Below are positions 50,976 to 61,373 of a stretch of 64,000 bases of DNA, piece by piece. The first letter of the stretch is position 1, and every line of letters starts with the position of its first letter. The notes beneath the pieces were generated by a model. It was not told where the DNA came from. It saw nothing but the letters and a program-made list of their open reading frames with translations, and ran no database searches. The position numbers were made by a program, and so were the translations under genes. Source of the DNA: Montifringilla adamsi (taxonomy: Eukaryota > Chordata > Aves > Passeriformes > Passeridae); contig JAGGNK010015336.1 of the NCBI GenBank assembly GCA_017590115.1, positions 1,426,001 to 1,490,000 of the forward strand. The letters run 5' to 3'.

Positions 50976-50995
50976 AGACATGTCCAGACGTGTCC
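50976..50995. promoter_or_regulatory. p53-family-like response element
   Basis: AGACATGTCC at 50976-50985 fits the p53 half-site pattern exactly. AGACGTGTCC follows with no spacer and one core mismatch. A weaker third copy, GGCAATGTCC, precedes them. The block is also a 10-base tandem repeat of TGTCCAGACR, so chance repetition could have produced it. Confidence 0.35.
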
Positions 50996-50999
50996 AGAT

Positions 51000-52200
51000 A
51001 TTTCTCCACTGTATTTCCTCATGTTATTTACACTCTGGAGTTGTTAATTCTCAGCTTTTAGCTGATCCTAAAGTCAGAAAGGGGAATTTTCCATAAACAA
51101 ATCATTTTACTTTAAAAAATGTGATTTTTCTTACTGAGTGAGGGGGTAGGGAAAAAAAATCCAAGGAAACAGACCCACCTTTTCCCTCTGAGGTTCTTAC
51201 TCAACTCCAAATATTTAACCCATAATAAATAAACGCACTCTCATGTCTTGGCAGGGGAGAAATGAGTGTCAGTCAGGAGCCTGATGTGCTGTCCAGACGT
51301 GTGCTACGTTTGCCTGGGAGAGGGACTGGCAGAAAAGCCCCTGGGCTGAGGTTGAGAGCAGGATTGGAGACAGCCCCTGAGCACTCCCCTCGGGTCGCTC
51401 CTCAGCAGGGTGGCGAATCCTGTTGTTTGGAGAGTCCCTAGGCAACGTGTAGGGATTTGAGGCACTTCAGGGGGAGCTTTTTTTAAGGAAAGCATCCAGA
51501 AGTCACCTTAAAATCTCTCTCTGGCTCTTGGCGTGCATGTATCCACTTCAGTGAGTCACGCAGTTTGAGAAGCCCCCAAGGTACTGATCCCTTGCTTACC
51601 CTCGCTTCCCCTAGTTTGTTTGGCATGGAGTACCCGAGGACTTTAAAAGAGAAATAACCTACAGGACCTCAAACCACTGGAGAGCAGCATCCTGCTCCAA
51701 ACACCTTGCCTTGTGTCTTGGCATAGATGCTGGAGCAAGGGGTCTTCCCTATTTAATGAGATGTTAATCTACCAGACGGCAGGCTCATCAACAAGCTGCC
51801 ATGAGTTCTCTGTACTCCATTTCACAGGTACTTGGCTTACCAAATTGTTATGAAAACTCACCATCCAGCCAAGCCAAACAAACACCACCCCCAATATTAT
51901 TTTACACGCGTGTCAAAAGAAATAACTTGCCGCAGGCCAAGCGGGTGAAGGAATTTTACGAGGCTGCGGCTGATCCTCCCTTCTCCCCTCCCTTAGACAG
52001 TTAAAGAAATGTTTGCATGATGAAAGGGGTAAGGGAGCAGAGGACAGCTGGTTAGGAATTAATGAAATGTTTGAGCATTATCATGCGATAATGGATTTAG
52101 CTGACTGTTTGCCAGTGTTCAGATCTAGTGTGAATTGCTTTATATGAAACAAGGGGATTCCTAGATTATACAAACCTCCTGAGAACACTGCTGCTCCTAA
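51000..52200. other. Intergenic sequence with motif-rich patch
   Basis: No coding frame is supported. Between about 51540 and 52110 there are several palindromic or paired motifs: ACACGCGTGT at 51904-51913 and a GATA/TATC inverted pair ATTATC-ATGC-GATAAT at 52077-52092. Confidence 0.3.
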
Positions 52201-52204
52201 ATCC

Positions 52205-52262
52205 TTTCAAAGCTGCGATTTAAAAAAAAAAAACCTCCGCTCCCAAAACCCTTTAAAAGGTG

Positions 52263-52297
<35 letters not shown>
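52205..52297. repeat. Degenerate duplication ending in long A runs
   Basis: Two related segments, each of the form CCTTT-AAAG-TGC-ATTTT followed by A, lie about 48 bases apart. The second ends in 29 uninterrupted A residues at 52269-52297. Confidence 0.6.
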
Positions 52298-52298
<1 letters not shown>

Positions 52299-53109
52299 TA
52301 ATTCTCCCTCTGGATGGACAGAAGCCCTTGGGATTGTTTTGACTTGCTTTCAGACTTAATGATATTTGACACAGCCAGCTCTCTGAGGTGTCTCCTGATT
52401 GGGAGTGGCCGTGGGTTTGGGAAGCCTGAGGCTGTGCTTGAAGCAACACTGAGCGCCCAGAAACCCAGGTGAGGTCTCCCAGCCAGGACATTTATAAACA
52501 GGACATGAAAAATGAGTCTCAACTTTTACACATTTGGCCTGTAACTCAGCTCTAGGGTGATATATCTAATGGGAGACCTAGACTCTGGACTTGAAACTGC
52601 TGTTTATCCTTCTTCCCACCCTCCCCCAACACATGCTGTCATTACAATGGAACTTTAATGGCTGTACAAAATGGTCCATGTCCCTTGATGCCTACTTTTT
52701 TTTCCCCTAAAAGCATTGGGATGCTTCTGGTTTTTTCAGATGTGAACTTGTGGCTAGTCAACCAAAGATATTTTATCTGGACACAGACAAGTCTCAAGAA
52801 GGTTTTATGAAGAAGGGCAGGAGATTGTGTGAATTTGTGTCTGACACCCAGATAGGCAGATTTTCAGGTCCATTCAGGTTGCTCATGTTAGCCAAAATTA
52901 ACTTCTAATTCTGAGAGCCAAAAGGCTTCTGACAGAACTCAAGGTATAGAGTGTGACTCAGCCCTTTGCTCTGCCACCAGCCCAAAGTCCACCCATCTGG
53001 AGCCAGTTGGTTCATGCCACCCCAGAGCAGTGTCAACAATCCTGAGCAAACAGGGTGGTGGAGGTGTAGGTTCTCTTTGCCCTCGTCCTGCACTGAAACC
53101 TGGAATCCC
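52298..53109. other. Intergenic sequence: no gene seen
   Basis: Only short frames and no recognised repeat up to the CR1 fragment that begins near 53110. Confidence 0.45.
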
Positions 53110-53433
53110 CCTGTGCTGGGCATTGGTGAGGTCACACCTCAAATCCTTTGTTCAGTTTTGGACCCCTAACAACAAGGGCATTGAGGTGCTGGAGCATGTC
53201 CAAAGAAGGACAGTGGAGCTAGGGAAGGGTCTGGATGAGTGGCTGAGGGTACAGGGGGTGTTCAGCCTGGAGAAAATGAGGCTGAGAGGTGACCTTACCA
53301 TTATCTACAAGAGAGATGATCTCTATCACTCTTGGGGAGATAATTCAGTGGTGGTCTTGGCAGTGCTGGGTTAATGGTTGGATTTTATGTTCCTAAAGGT
53401 CTTTTCCAACTGAAATGATTGTATGACTCTAAA
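53110..53433 (+). mobile_element. CR1 LINE fragment with decayed reverse-transcriptase tail
   Basis: The plus-strand frame at 53030-53374 ends in a CR1 ORF2 C-terminus: [16 protein letters not shown], then [18 protein letters not shown], close to the family's VLERVQRR and FSLEKRRLRGDL motifs. Sequence then jumps to a CR1 3' end (GGTCTTGGCAGTGCTGGGTT and AATGATTGTATGACTCT), implying an internal deletion between the two. The copy is 5' truncated. Confidence 0.9.
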
Positions 53434-54334
53434 AGCAGTAGCTACAACTTCCCTCACATCACCCTCATATGGAAAATATACAGCTCATGATAGCAGTTAT
53501 GTTACAAGGTGCTCCTACAAGCTCTAAGATTGGATTTGCTACTTCTGCCACTTGTGAGGTCGCATCATGAGTTCATGCCTTGAAGAATGAGAGTTCCCTG
53601 TCATTATATTCCTGGTTTGCACAGCTGAAACCTGGTATTAATGGCTGCAGAAATTATCCTGCCTCTTGAGTTTATGTGGTCTATAATTATCTTCACAATA
53701 AAACTGTGAGGAATTAAGCTTCAGAATAGTTTATAGGTGTTAAGGGGTGATGTGACAGTCCTTCAAGAACTGTGGCTTTCATTCCTCAAGTGCCAAGAGC
53801 AGTTAAGATGCTGCTAGACAGCACTTAAGAACTGCAGAGCTTATTCAGTTCAGTCACTGCTTCCCTTGTCTTGGAGAGATCAGAACCTCTACTTTTAATT
53901 TTTTAAATTGTTTACTTTTCTGAAACTTTTCTGTTTCTCTGCACTTGGGTAATGAGCTGAGATTAGTCAGTTTTCCTTCTGAGCTGCCTCTTATGAAACC
54001 ATGACTGTGATGTTTATGAGGTTTCCATTGCTGCACAGGGATATTTGTATTTTGGCTGCCGTATTTTTATTGAAAAACGGATATATTTTCATCATATTGT
54101 GTGTGCAGAGAACCAAAATCCTGAACCAAAGCCTGAAGTACAGGAGACTGTTTAATTCTGAGATGATTTTCAAGTGACTTCATTCATGTTAGCCTTACCC
54201 TGGTGAAAGCTGACTGGTAGGATTTTCAGTTTACACTGGTAAATGTCTAAAAAAAGACCAGTTAGTCTTCTGCTTGCACAGACTACTGCTGCCTCCCATA
54301 AAGCCAAATTTTCTGAAGTTTCACCTCAGATCTT
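53434..54334. other. Intergenic sequence: no gene seen
   Basis: Single-copy-looking sequence between two plus-oriented CR1 fragments, with no credible frame. Confidence 0.45.
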
Positions 54335-54673
54335 GTGGCCTTTCAGTACTTAATGGAAGCTTATAAAAAAAGATGGAGAGGGACTTTTTATACAGCCAGA
54401 AAGTGATAAAACAAGGGGGAACAGTTTTAAACTAAAAAAGGGGACACTTAAGATTAGATATTAAGAAGAAATTCTTTACGCAGAGGGTAGTGAAGCACTG
54501 ACATGAGTTACCCAGAGAAGCTGTGAAAGCCCCATCCCTGGAAGTGTTCAAGACCAGGATGGATGGAGATTGGAGCAACCTGGGATAGTGGAAGGTGTCC
54601 CTGCCTGTGGCAGGGGGATTGGAATGAGATCGGCTTCAAGGTCCCTTCCAACACAAACCATTCTGTAGTTCTT
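54335..54673 (+). mobile_element. CR1 LINE 3' fragment
   Basis: It follows the CR1 3' untranslated region: GTTTTAAACTAAAAAAGGGG, AGATTAGATATTAAGAAGAA, GTGGAAGGTGTCCCTGCC, GGTCCCTTCCAACACAAACC and a terminal ATTCTGTAGTTCT. It is 5' truncated, non-coding and in the plus orientation. Confidence 0.93.
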
Positions 54674-56103
54674 GGTTACTTAATGCTTTCTCATTATAAC
54701 ACATTTCATGGATTAATTAATAGATGATAGACAATTGAGCTAAGCCAGAGAGAAGAAAATATAATTTCTTACCTGATTACCACACAAATGCTTAGTTTAT
54801 AGCTCTAGACACTAAGTGATGACCTTTAGTTAACTGAGCATTTATCCCTGTTCACACTGCCTGTTTGTTTTGCAGCCTTGTGGCTCCAGCTGGATTCAAA
54901 CTGTGCAGGTGTTACTGGGCACTGTTTTGATCACCAGGTGGGACCTGAATCCTCTGTAGCCTTCTTGGAGGATTCACTTTGCTCTCTGCTCTGCTAAGGC
55001 CTGTTAGAACCACGTGCTGTGATTTATCTCATCTCTCCCCTTGCTTAATCAGTCACATACCTAATTGGTGTTTGCAATATTTTGGGTCCCTGCATAAACA
55101 AATTGTTTAGCCCTGTGTCATCAAAACTGCATCTGGACAACCATCAACATTCTCCATATTTTTGGAAAATCCTAGAAAAGAGCTCAGAAGCTACACCTGT
55201 GTTAGTGACTTCTGCAGATGTGACTCAGTGTTAGCAGAAGCCAATGAGCAGTTGCAAAAATGGACACTGTTGTGCTGACTGTATTCAGAGTGTTTTCACA
55301 TTTCCATGAAAACATGAGTAACACTCACCTGGGTGATGGAAAAGCAAGTTGGATTGGCACTCTGTTGGCAACGGGATGGAAAATTAGTATGTAAAGAACC
55401 TAGTGATTAAGATAATGAAAAACAATGTTAAGAGTCTTAGGTGAAGCCAAGTTTTGTAGCCCTCGAGCTTTTAATTGTGAAATTGTTGGCTCTTGTGTTG
55501 TTTCTGAAATAGAAATCTATTTAAATTACTTAAGCAACCCAAGTTTCAAGAATAACCCCAAGCAGGCTGTTTTAGTTGTGACTGAGAAACCAAATTGGGT
55601 GAATACTTTTTATTCTAATTGCTTGAATTTCCAAACACAACCAGAGAACCACACAGCTGCAGACCCTAAAGTATTTATTATGAAAGTAATTTTAAACTTT
55701 GAGTAAAAAATGCCAAAGTTGATTGGAGTGGAAATCCCCTACAAAATACTGGGATTTTTTTAGGATTCTTTTAATCATTCCATCCCCCCCACCCCCAAGC
55801 CGCTGCTCCTAAAAGCTGAGTGTAGACTGAAGCATTCACAGTTTTTGGAATTAACTCAAAAAAATTGTTTTGAGTTAATTGTGTTTAGTACTTTTCCCCT
55901 TTTGCTAGACCTGAATGTCACCCCAGTCATTGATTTTCAGGCAGTGTTGGACTTGTGAAAAGTCCCTCTACTTGAAGTACAATGTGGATACTTCACACCA
56001 CTGTTCTTGGGCTCTCGTGTGGCTTGTCAACCTAAATGATTTTAAAACCACTTACTCCGAAAAGGAGTAATTTTTCCTTTCCTTTTCATCTCCTCGTGAT
56101 CTA
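54674..56103. other. Intergenic sequence: no gene seen
   Basis: AT-rich, with no coding frame of note. It contains the 13-bp hairpin listed separately and a C-rich run near 55784-55799. Confidence 0.45.
55849..55880. repeat. Perfect 13-bp inverted repeat with a 6-base loop
   Basis: The arms at 55849-55861 (AATTAACTCAAAA) and 55868-55880 are exact reverse complements around the loop AAATTG. Confidence 0.9.
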
Positions 56104-56235
56104 TAGAATCATAGAATATCTCAATTTGGAAAGGACCCATAAGGGTAGTTTACTCCAACCCCCTGCTCCTTGCAGAACCTAAAACTAAACCTTATCACAT
56201 TGTCCAGGCACTGCTTGAACTCTGTAGGGGCCCTT
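56104..56235 (-). mobile_element. CR1 LINE 3' end, minus orientation
   Basis: The plus strand begins with AGAATCATAGAATATCTC, TTGGAAAGGACCCATAAGG and CTCCAACCCCCTGCTCC, the inverted terminal part of an avian CR1. It then reaches CATTGTCCAGGCACTGCTTG before homology is lost. It is a short, diverged fragment. Confidence 0.85.
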
Positions 56236-57433
56236 ACGAGGACCCCCACAAATACAGTGCTCTCCTTAAATGACTGCACTGGATAGAAGACTTCTGGAAT
56301 GTGGGATAGGTCATGCAACTTGCAGACATTTTTGTGGGAATAAATACATGGCAATACACTGTGGAACCCCAGAACTCTGTCTAAGGAATTGTAAGAGTTT
56401 AGTCTTGGGATGAATCAGTTAATCTAATTGATTTGATAAGAAACCCTAAAAAAAAAAAAAAAAAAAGAAGTATAATTTTCTGTTGAAGAAACTGCACACA
56501 TTGACCCATGCCACGGTCCTACCTTGTGTGAGCCTGCCAAGGTTGGCAGGTCATGGTCAGGCCCTTTCACAGAACAAATCAGCCTCCAGTTCTCATTTCT
56601 GACTCCTATAAAAACAGCTTCATTTTCCAGTTTCTCCTCAAGCAATTTCATAATTTTACCTCAAACACTTCCCAGACCTTCCAAGGGCTACAACACAACC
56701 TGCTGAAGGGGGACGTGAAGGTGGCCTATGTGCATGAACACTGTGCCAACAGCAGAGCCCAGGAAGATTAGGATGGAGTTGAGCTTTCCTGCTGCTCTTC
56801 TTCCTTAGACAATCCTATCAGTTCAGCAGCTTCTTTCCTTATTTATATCAGGAGCCTGGCAACTAAGCTCTTGACTTAAGCACCTCAAAGATTCAAGGCT
56901 GCTTTGGTAGGACCAAAAGTTTTGTATTACTGTCAGAATAGGAATAAAGAACTTTTCTCCTTGAATGGGTTCCAGCCCATTTCTTTGGACTGGCGGTGCA
57001 GTTACACTGGGCAGATGGATACTCTCCACAGGGATGTGTTGGCCCTCACCTGGGCCAGAGCACAGAAGGACAACAGATAATTTGAATGGAGATCATTTGA
57101 AACCTGGAGAGCAGACTCAAGAGGTTACAGCTGAAGATAAAGAAGTTTGTAAAACTGAGAGAAAGTTCCTAGCAATGAGGTTATTTGGGAGGTTTAACAA
57201 GCTCCCCAGGGAGGTAATGTTCCTGTGGATAACTTTGAGAAGAGACTAGGAGAAATGTTTTTGAGGAGTTTAGATTTTTCCTGTCAAGTAATCAGCTATA
57301 TTTCTGCCAGAAAAGGCCTTTCCCAGTCCCAATTAAACAAGAACTGACCTGAATGGATTGCCCCAAATTTTAACAAAACCTTTCTTTTTTCCAGCTGGCA
57401 AATATTAATATATTTTCCTTGCTCTTTTTCCTT

Positions 57434-57453
57434 CCCTGCCCCCCGCCCCGCCC
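57434..57453 (-). other. Compact G-quadruplex motif
   Basis: The minus strand has G runs of 3, 4, 6 and 3 with loops of 1, 1 and 2 bases, a tight canonical G-quadruplex pattern that also contains GGGCGGGG, an SP1-type box. Confidence 0.6.
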
Positions 57454-58183
57454 TACCATTAGTGGTTTTGTGTTGCAGTGTGCTTTTGGTCAGACCATAG
57501 GCATATGTTGCAGAATCTGCTAGAAGAAAAATGTTCTCACAATTGATGAATTGATTTCCTAAATGCCTTTAAACATTTTTCAGTCACTGCCCAGGTAGTT
57601 TCCTGCTAACCAAGTATTCTCCCAAACCATTTCTTCTTGAAGGACCGTGCCTTGTTGTTGACTGCAAACTTGAACCTGTTTTCCTGTGGTTTGAATAGAT
57701 ACAGAGTCTCTCTAACACACGGATTTACTCACATCAAATACCACAAACCCCATATTTCAGATGAGCTACAAATCTCCTCCACTAAGAGCTTATTTTAACA
57801 AACTTACAGCATTTCATCCTCTCTGTGTTTTGATCTCCCTCTGAAATGCAGCTGACACCAAGATATTTAAAACTTCTCAGGAAAAGGGACACACTGCACT
57901 GTTGGACCAAACTTACCTCCTTAGATTACTGGTGTAAAATTCAGAGACAGGGACAAGCCTATAAATTGGAACACCCCAGTATTTCCAGGGCTTGAAGGCT
58001 GAGTTTAGATTGCTTGAATCTGAGTTTTGCCCCAGCTCCCTGAGCTCTGTCTGAATTTTGCACTTGAAGCCAGCCCCGGGGAAACTTAGAGCTCTTCAGA
58101 CCTTTGCTTTTTATCTGTGGGTGACAAACAACACAGAGCTGGTTGTAGCAGAGCTCTGGCAGCTGCACTGTTAATAACAGGAA

Positions 58184-58204
58184 GAAAGAAAGAAAGAAAG
58201 AGAA
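58184..58204. repeat. (GAAA)5 microsatellite
   Basis: About five GAAA units on the plus strand. Confidence 0.9.
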
Positions 58205-61099
58205 GCTGTTCACCTGATACATGACCATCTCCAACTCATCCTGAGATGTATTATTTGAACCACAAAAACCCTCCATACATTTCATGCCTTGCAGGGATGG
58301 ATGTTACACCTCCTGTCTTAATGGTGGTTTGCAGAATTTACATTGTTTTTAATCAGAAAGAGTGCAGGGGTGCAGAAATACCTATTATTTTCAAAGTACG
58401 AAATATCTTCTGCCTGTGTGTGTGCATTTCATTCACAGACTTTACTTTCTCTCAAATGACCTACTAGTATCTCTTGTCTCATGGAATTGAGTGTTGTTTG
58501 CTTGTTCACAGCTTCCTTTCCTTCCGTTATCCAGCAAAGAAAGTTTGCTTAAGTGGCTTTTGTGAACTCTTTCAAGATCCCCAGAAGGATGATACAGGAA
58601 ACAGAGAGTTTCCTTTCTATACAAACTTCTAGGGTGTTCCCATAATAGGCTGAAATTTATCTGCCCTCAGCAGCCTGCAATTGGACAACAAATTAATGGA
58701 CTGTCAAGGGATCACGCCAAACACAATTAACATATCAGTGAGGACAGTTTGCAATAAGAAAAAATCCTCCACTTACACAGCACCTTTTATCCCGTGTTGC
58801 CAAACATTTTCTTTCTGCGTTTCCAATTACTTTACAAGTTGGCCATGCTTAACCATCCAGCCTGAAATTTTCCATAATTGCTCCCTGCCTCATGTTGAGT
58901 ACATTTTCAGAGAGCAGTGAAGGGGGAAAAGCCTCAGAAAAAAAAAAAAATAACCAAAACCTTCTTAAAAAGGTGCAGTTATATTGCACTGAGCTTAAAG
59001 CTAATTATTTAGTTTTAGGGATGTTTAAGCATTCTCCCTCTTTATTTTCAAGAGCATGTTTGCACTTCAGGAGGCCAGAGTGGGAATGAGACTCTTGGCA
59101 CAGCAAAAGGGCTGGGGATGAGAATCTGTCACCATTGCCATGAAAATGCTTCTGGGTTTGTCCAAAAAATAAACCACAGACAAACCCCTACTTCAGTGTT
59201 TTAGAGGCAGGTTTGTACCTCGGTTTTATGCATTCTGACTGCTGTGCCTGTAGTTTCTGCAGACCCCAAAAAAGCAGCCCCTGTAAGCAGAACATCTGGA
59301 CAGGGCACCGACAAAATGGATTCTCACCCTTCAGGATTTCACCTGGTGTGACCTGGCACTGTGGGTGAGATCTGGGAGGATTGTAGCACTGGGAGGGAGG
59401 GCAGGGCCCGTGCTGAAAGCTGACAAGGTAGAAATGTGAGTCATTAAAAGGCAAAGACCAATCTGTAAAGAAACAATTACTTACATATTTAAAAAAAAAA
59501 ATCTGATCTGGAAGACACGTTCGCCTGGTGGTTGACACTCCCTACAAAAGCACTATGTTGTTCCAAAAGTCTCCCATGAGATGAACAAACCTTGCCAGGA
59601 ATAATCACAGATCTGGAGCTGTATAATTGCTCAACTAAAGGCAGGCAGGGAACAGATAGGGAACCTGTGCTTTGCTTTTTCTGCCCACTTCCTTGTTTTC
59701 ATGGCTGTGCACTGCTCCGGAGCACTGGGGCTTGTATTGGCCGGAGCAGTCAGGACACCAGGAAGAAAAAAAAGCTTCTAAGCAACAGTTTCACGGCGTG
59801 TGTTGTTTTTAACTCCATTCATAAAAGCAGTGAGCTGGGCTGTGTGAGGAGGGCCGGGGCTCTGAGCGCTCGTGTCTGCTTGGAGCAGAAAGCTCTGACG
59901 TGCTGCAGCCGAGCGCCGGCAGTTTCATACCCTTCCAGCACTAATCCAGCAATAAAGAAAATGGCTTTTAGCCACTTCACACCCATTAGTGCTCTCCAGA
60001 ATGCTAATATAGCATAGAGATGAAAGCACTGCAGCGAGGGGAATGAGGAGATGTGGGCAACAACTTCACCTCCCCTCTTAGGGAGGTTTGGTTCATTCTC
60101 TCAAGGAGCAGAGGCCAAATTTGGGGAGCAGATGCCATGGCAGCACAGCACAGCAGCACTCCCAAGTCATGGTACTCAGGCAGAATTAACGACAGGGCTG
60201 GGATGCCTTTATTTTTTTGTGATAATTCATGGTTAGCCAGAAACCTGATACTTGATCTGCTGCAGCCTGGAATGCCAACTCCATTTGCATGACCTGTATC
60301 TGTGTGGCCACAGGTGGGAGATTATGTGAAAATCATTTGGTAATAGCAATTAGCACAGCAATAGTTTTTCTTTATTTTCTAAATAGGCTTGGGAAAATTA
60401 ATCTTTTTTAAATTAAAAAGCAAGGTTTGTCACTTTTAAAATCAAGGGCCTCATGTTTACTGAGAAGGGTCTGTGTTTAGTGCCAAGAGCCTATATTTTT
60501 TCCCAACCCAAAAATCCTCTGTGAAACATCACTATTAAAAAAGTCCCCAAGAAAAGGTAAGGAGGTTCTGCTAGAAAGTCTCACAATGCAGAGAACAAAA
60601 CTGAGGAGGATGGTTGATGGACCGTCTGGGACTTCACAGGTTTGGAAACAGGAGTGTGGTGGAGCTCCAGGATGTTTACACTGCACTAGGGAAGGTCAGA
60701 AGGGATTTTGCCCAGAAATACTTGCAGCAGAAGAGGGTGCCAGTTGAAAGCAGGCTGTCAAATCTATTAGAGCCATTTGTTGGAGATGAAAACACGAGAT
60801 GTTCCTGCTGAAAATCAGGACCAGAGGTTAATTAACTATAGAAACATCCTACTGAGAAGCCATCCTGTGAATTTTTACTTGATGGCTTGGGGGCATTGCC
60901 ATCAGATGCTTTAGGTGTCCCATGAAGCTGCTCACCACGTTGTTGTGGAGATAACCTGCTTTTCCACTGGTTCCAGATGGATGCCAGGGATCCTGCTGCA
61001 GATCCCCAAACCTCAGGACTGTGGATACCCTGGGTGCCTGCTGCAGGACTGTGCCCTACTTTTGTGTTTCTCAGTGAAAGAGCCTCATCAAGGCTCTGG

Positions 61100-61123
61100 A
61101 AAAAAAAAAAAAAAAAAAAAAAA
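61100..61123. repeat. Poly(A) tract, 24 bases
   Basis: An uninterrupted A run following AGGCTCTGG. No AATAAA signal or gene-like sequence precedes it closely. Confidence 0.95.
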
Positions 61124-61256
61124 GCAAAACAATTACAAAGTTCTGCCCTTCCACTACTGTGTTTTCATTTACAGCCAAATTCTGCCAATCTTTTAGTGCC
61201 TATTTAAAACCTCTATTTCCTTCCCACCAGTCTGTTTCCGTGCTGGCGTGCATGTT

Positions 61257-61373
61257 CCTTTTTTCTTTCTTTTTCTTTTTCTTTTTCTTTTTCTTTTTCT
61301 TTTTCTTTTTCTTTTTCTTTTTCTTTTTCTTTTTCTTTTTCTTTTTCTTTTTTCTTTCTTTCCCTTTCCCTTG
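61257..61373. repeat. (TTTTTC)n polypyrimidine satellite
   Basis: About fourteen near-perfect TTTTTC hexamers flanked by TTTC and CCCTTT variants. One strand is pure pyrimidine and mirror symmetric. The long Phe/Leu and Lys/Glu frames across it are products of the repeat. Confidence 0.97.

Larger units (their letters stand above)
56236..61099. other. Intergenic sequence: no gene seen
   Basis: Only short frames. Simple repeats include 19 A at 56448-56466, 13 A at 58938-58950 and (GAAA)5 at 58184-58204. Around 59820-59930 the G+C content and CpG density rise modestly without a recognisable exon. Confidence 0.45.

Noticed and set aside
57120..57260. Possible ancient CR1-like 3' segment (CTCCCCAGGGAGGTAATG)
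   Set aside because: Similarity is too short and patchy to support a call by eye.
60590..61123. Sequence ending in 24 A, possibly a processed pseudogene or SINE
   Set aside because: No recognisable gene, no polyadenylation signal and no visible target-site duplication; avian CR1 machinery does not normally produce poly(A) tails.
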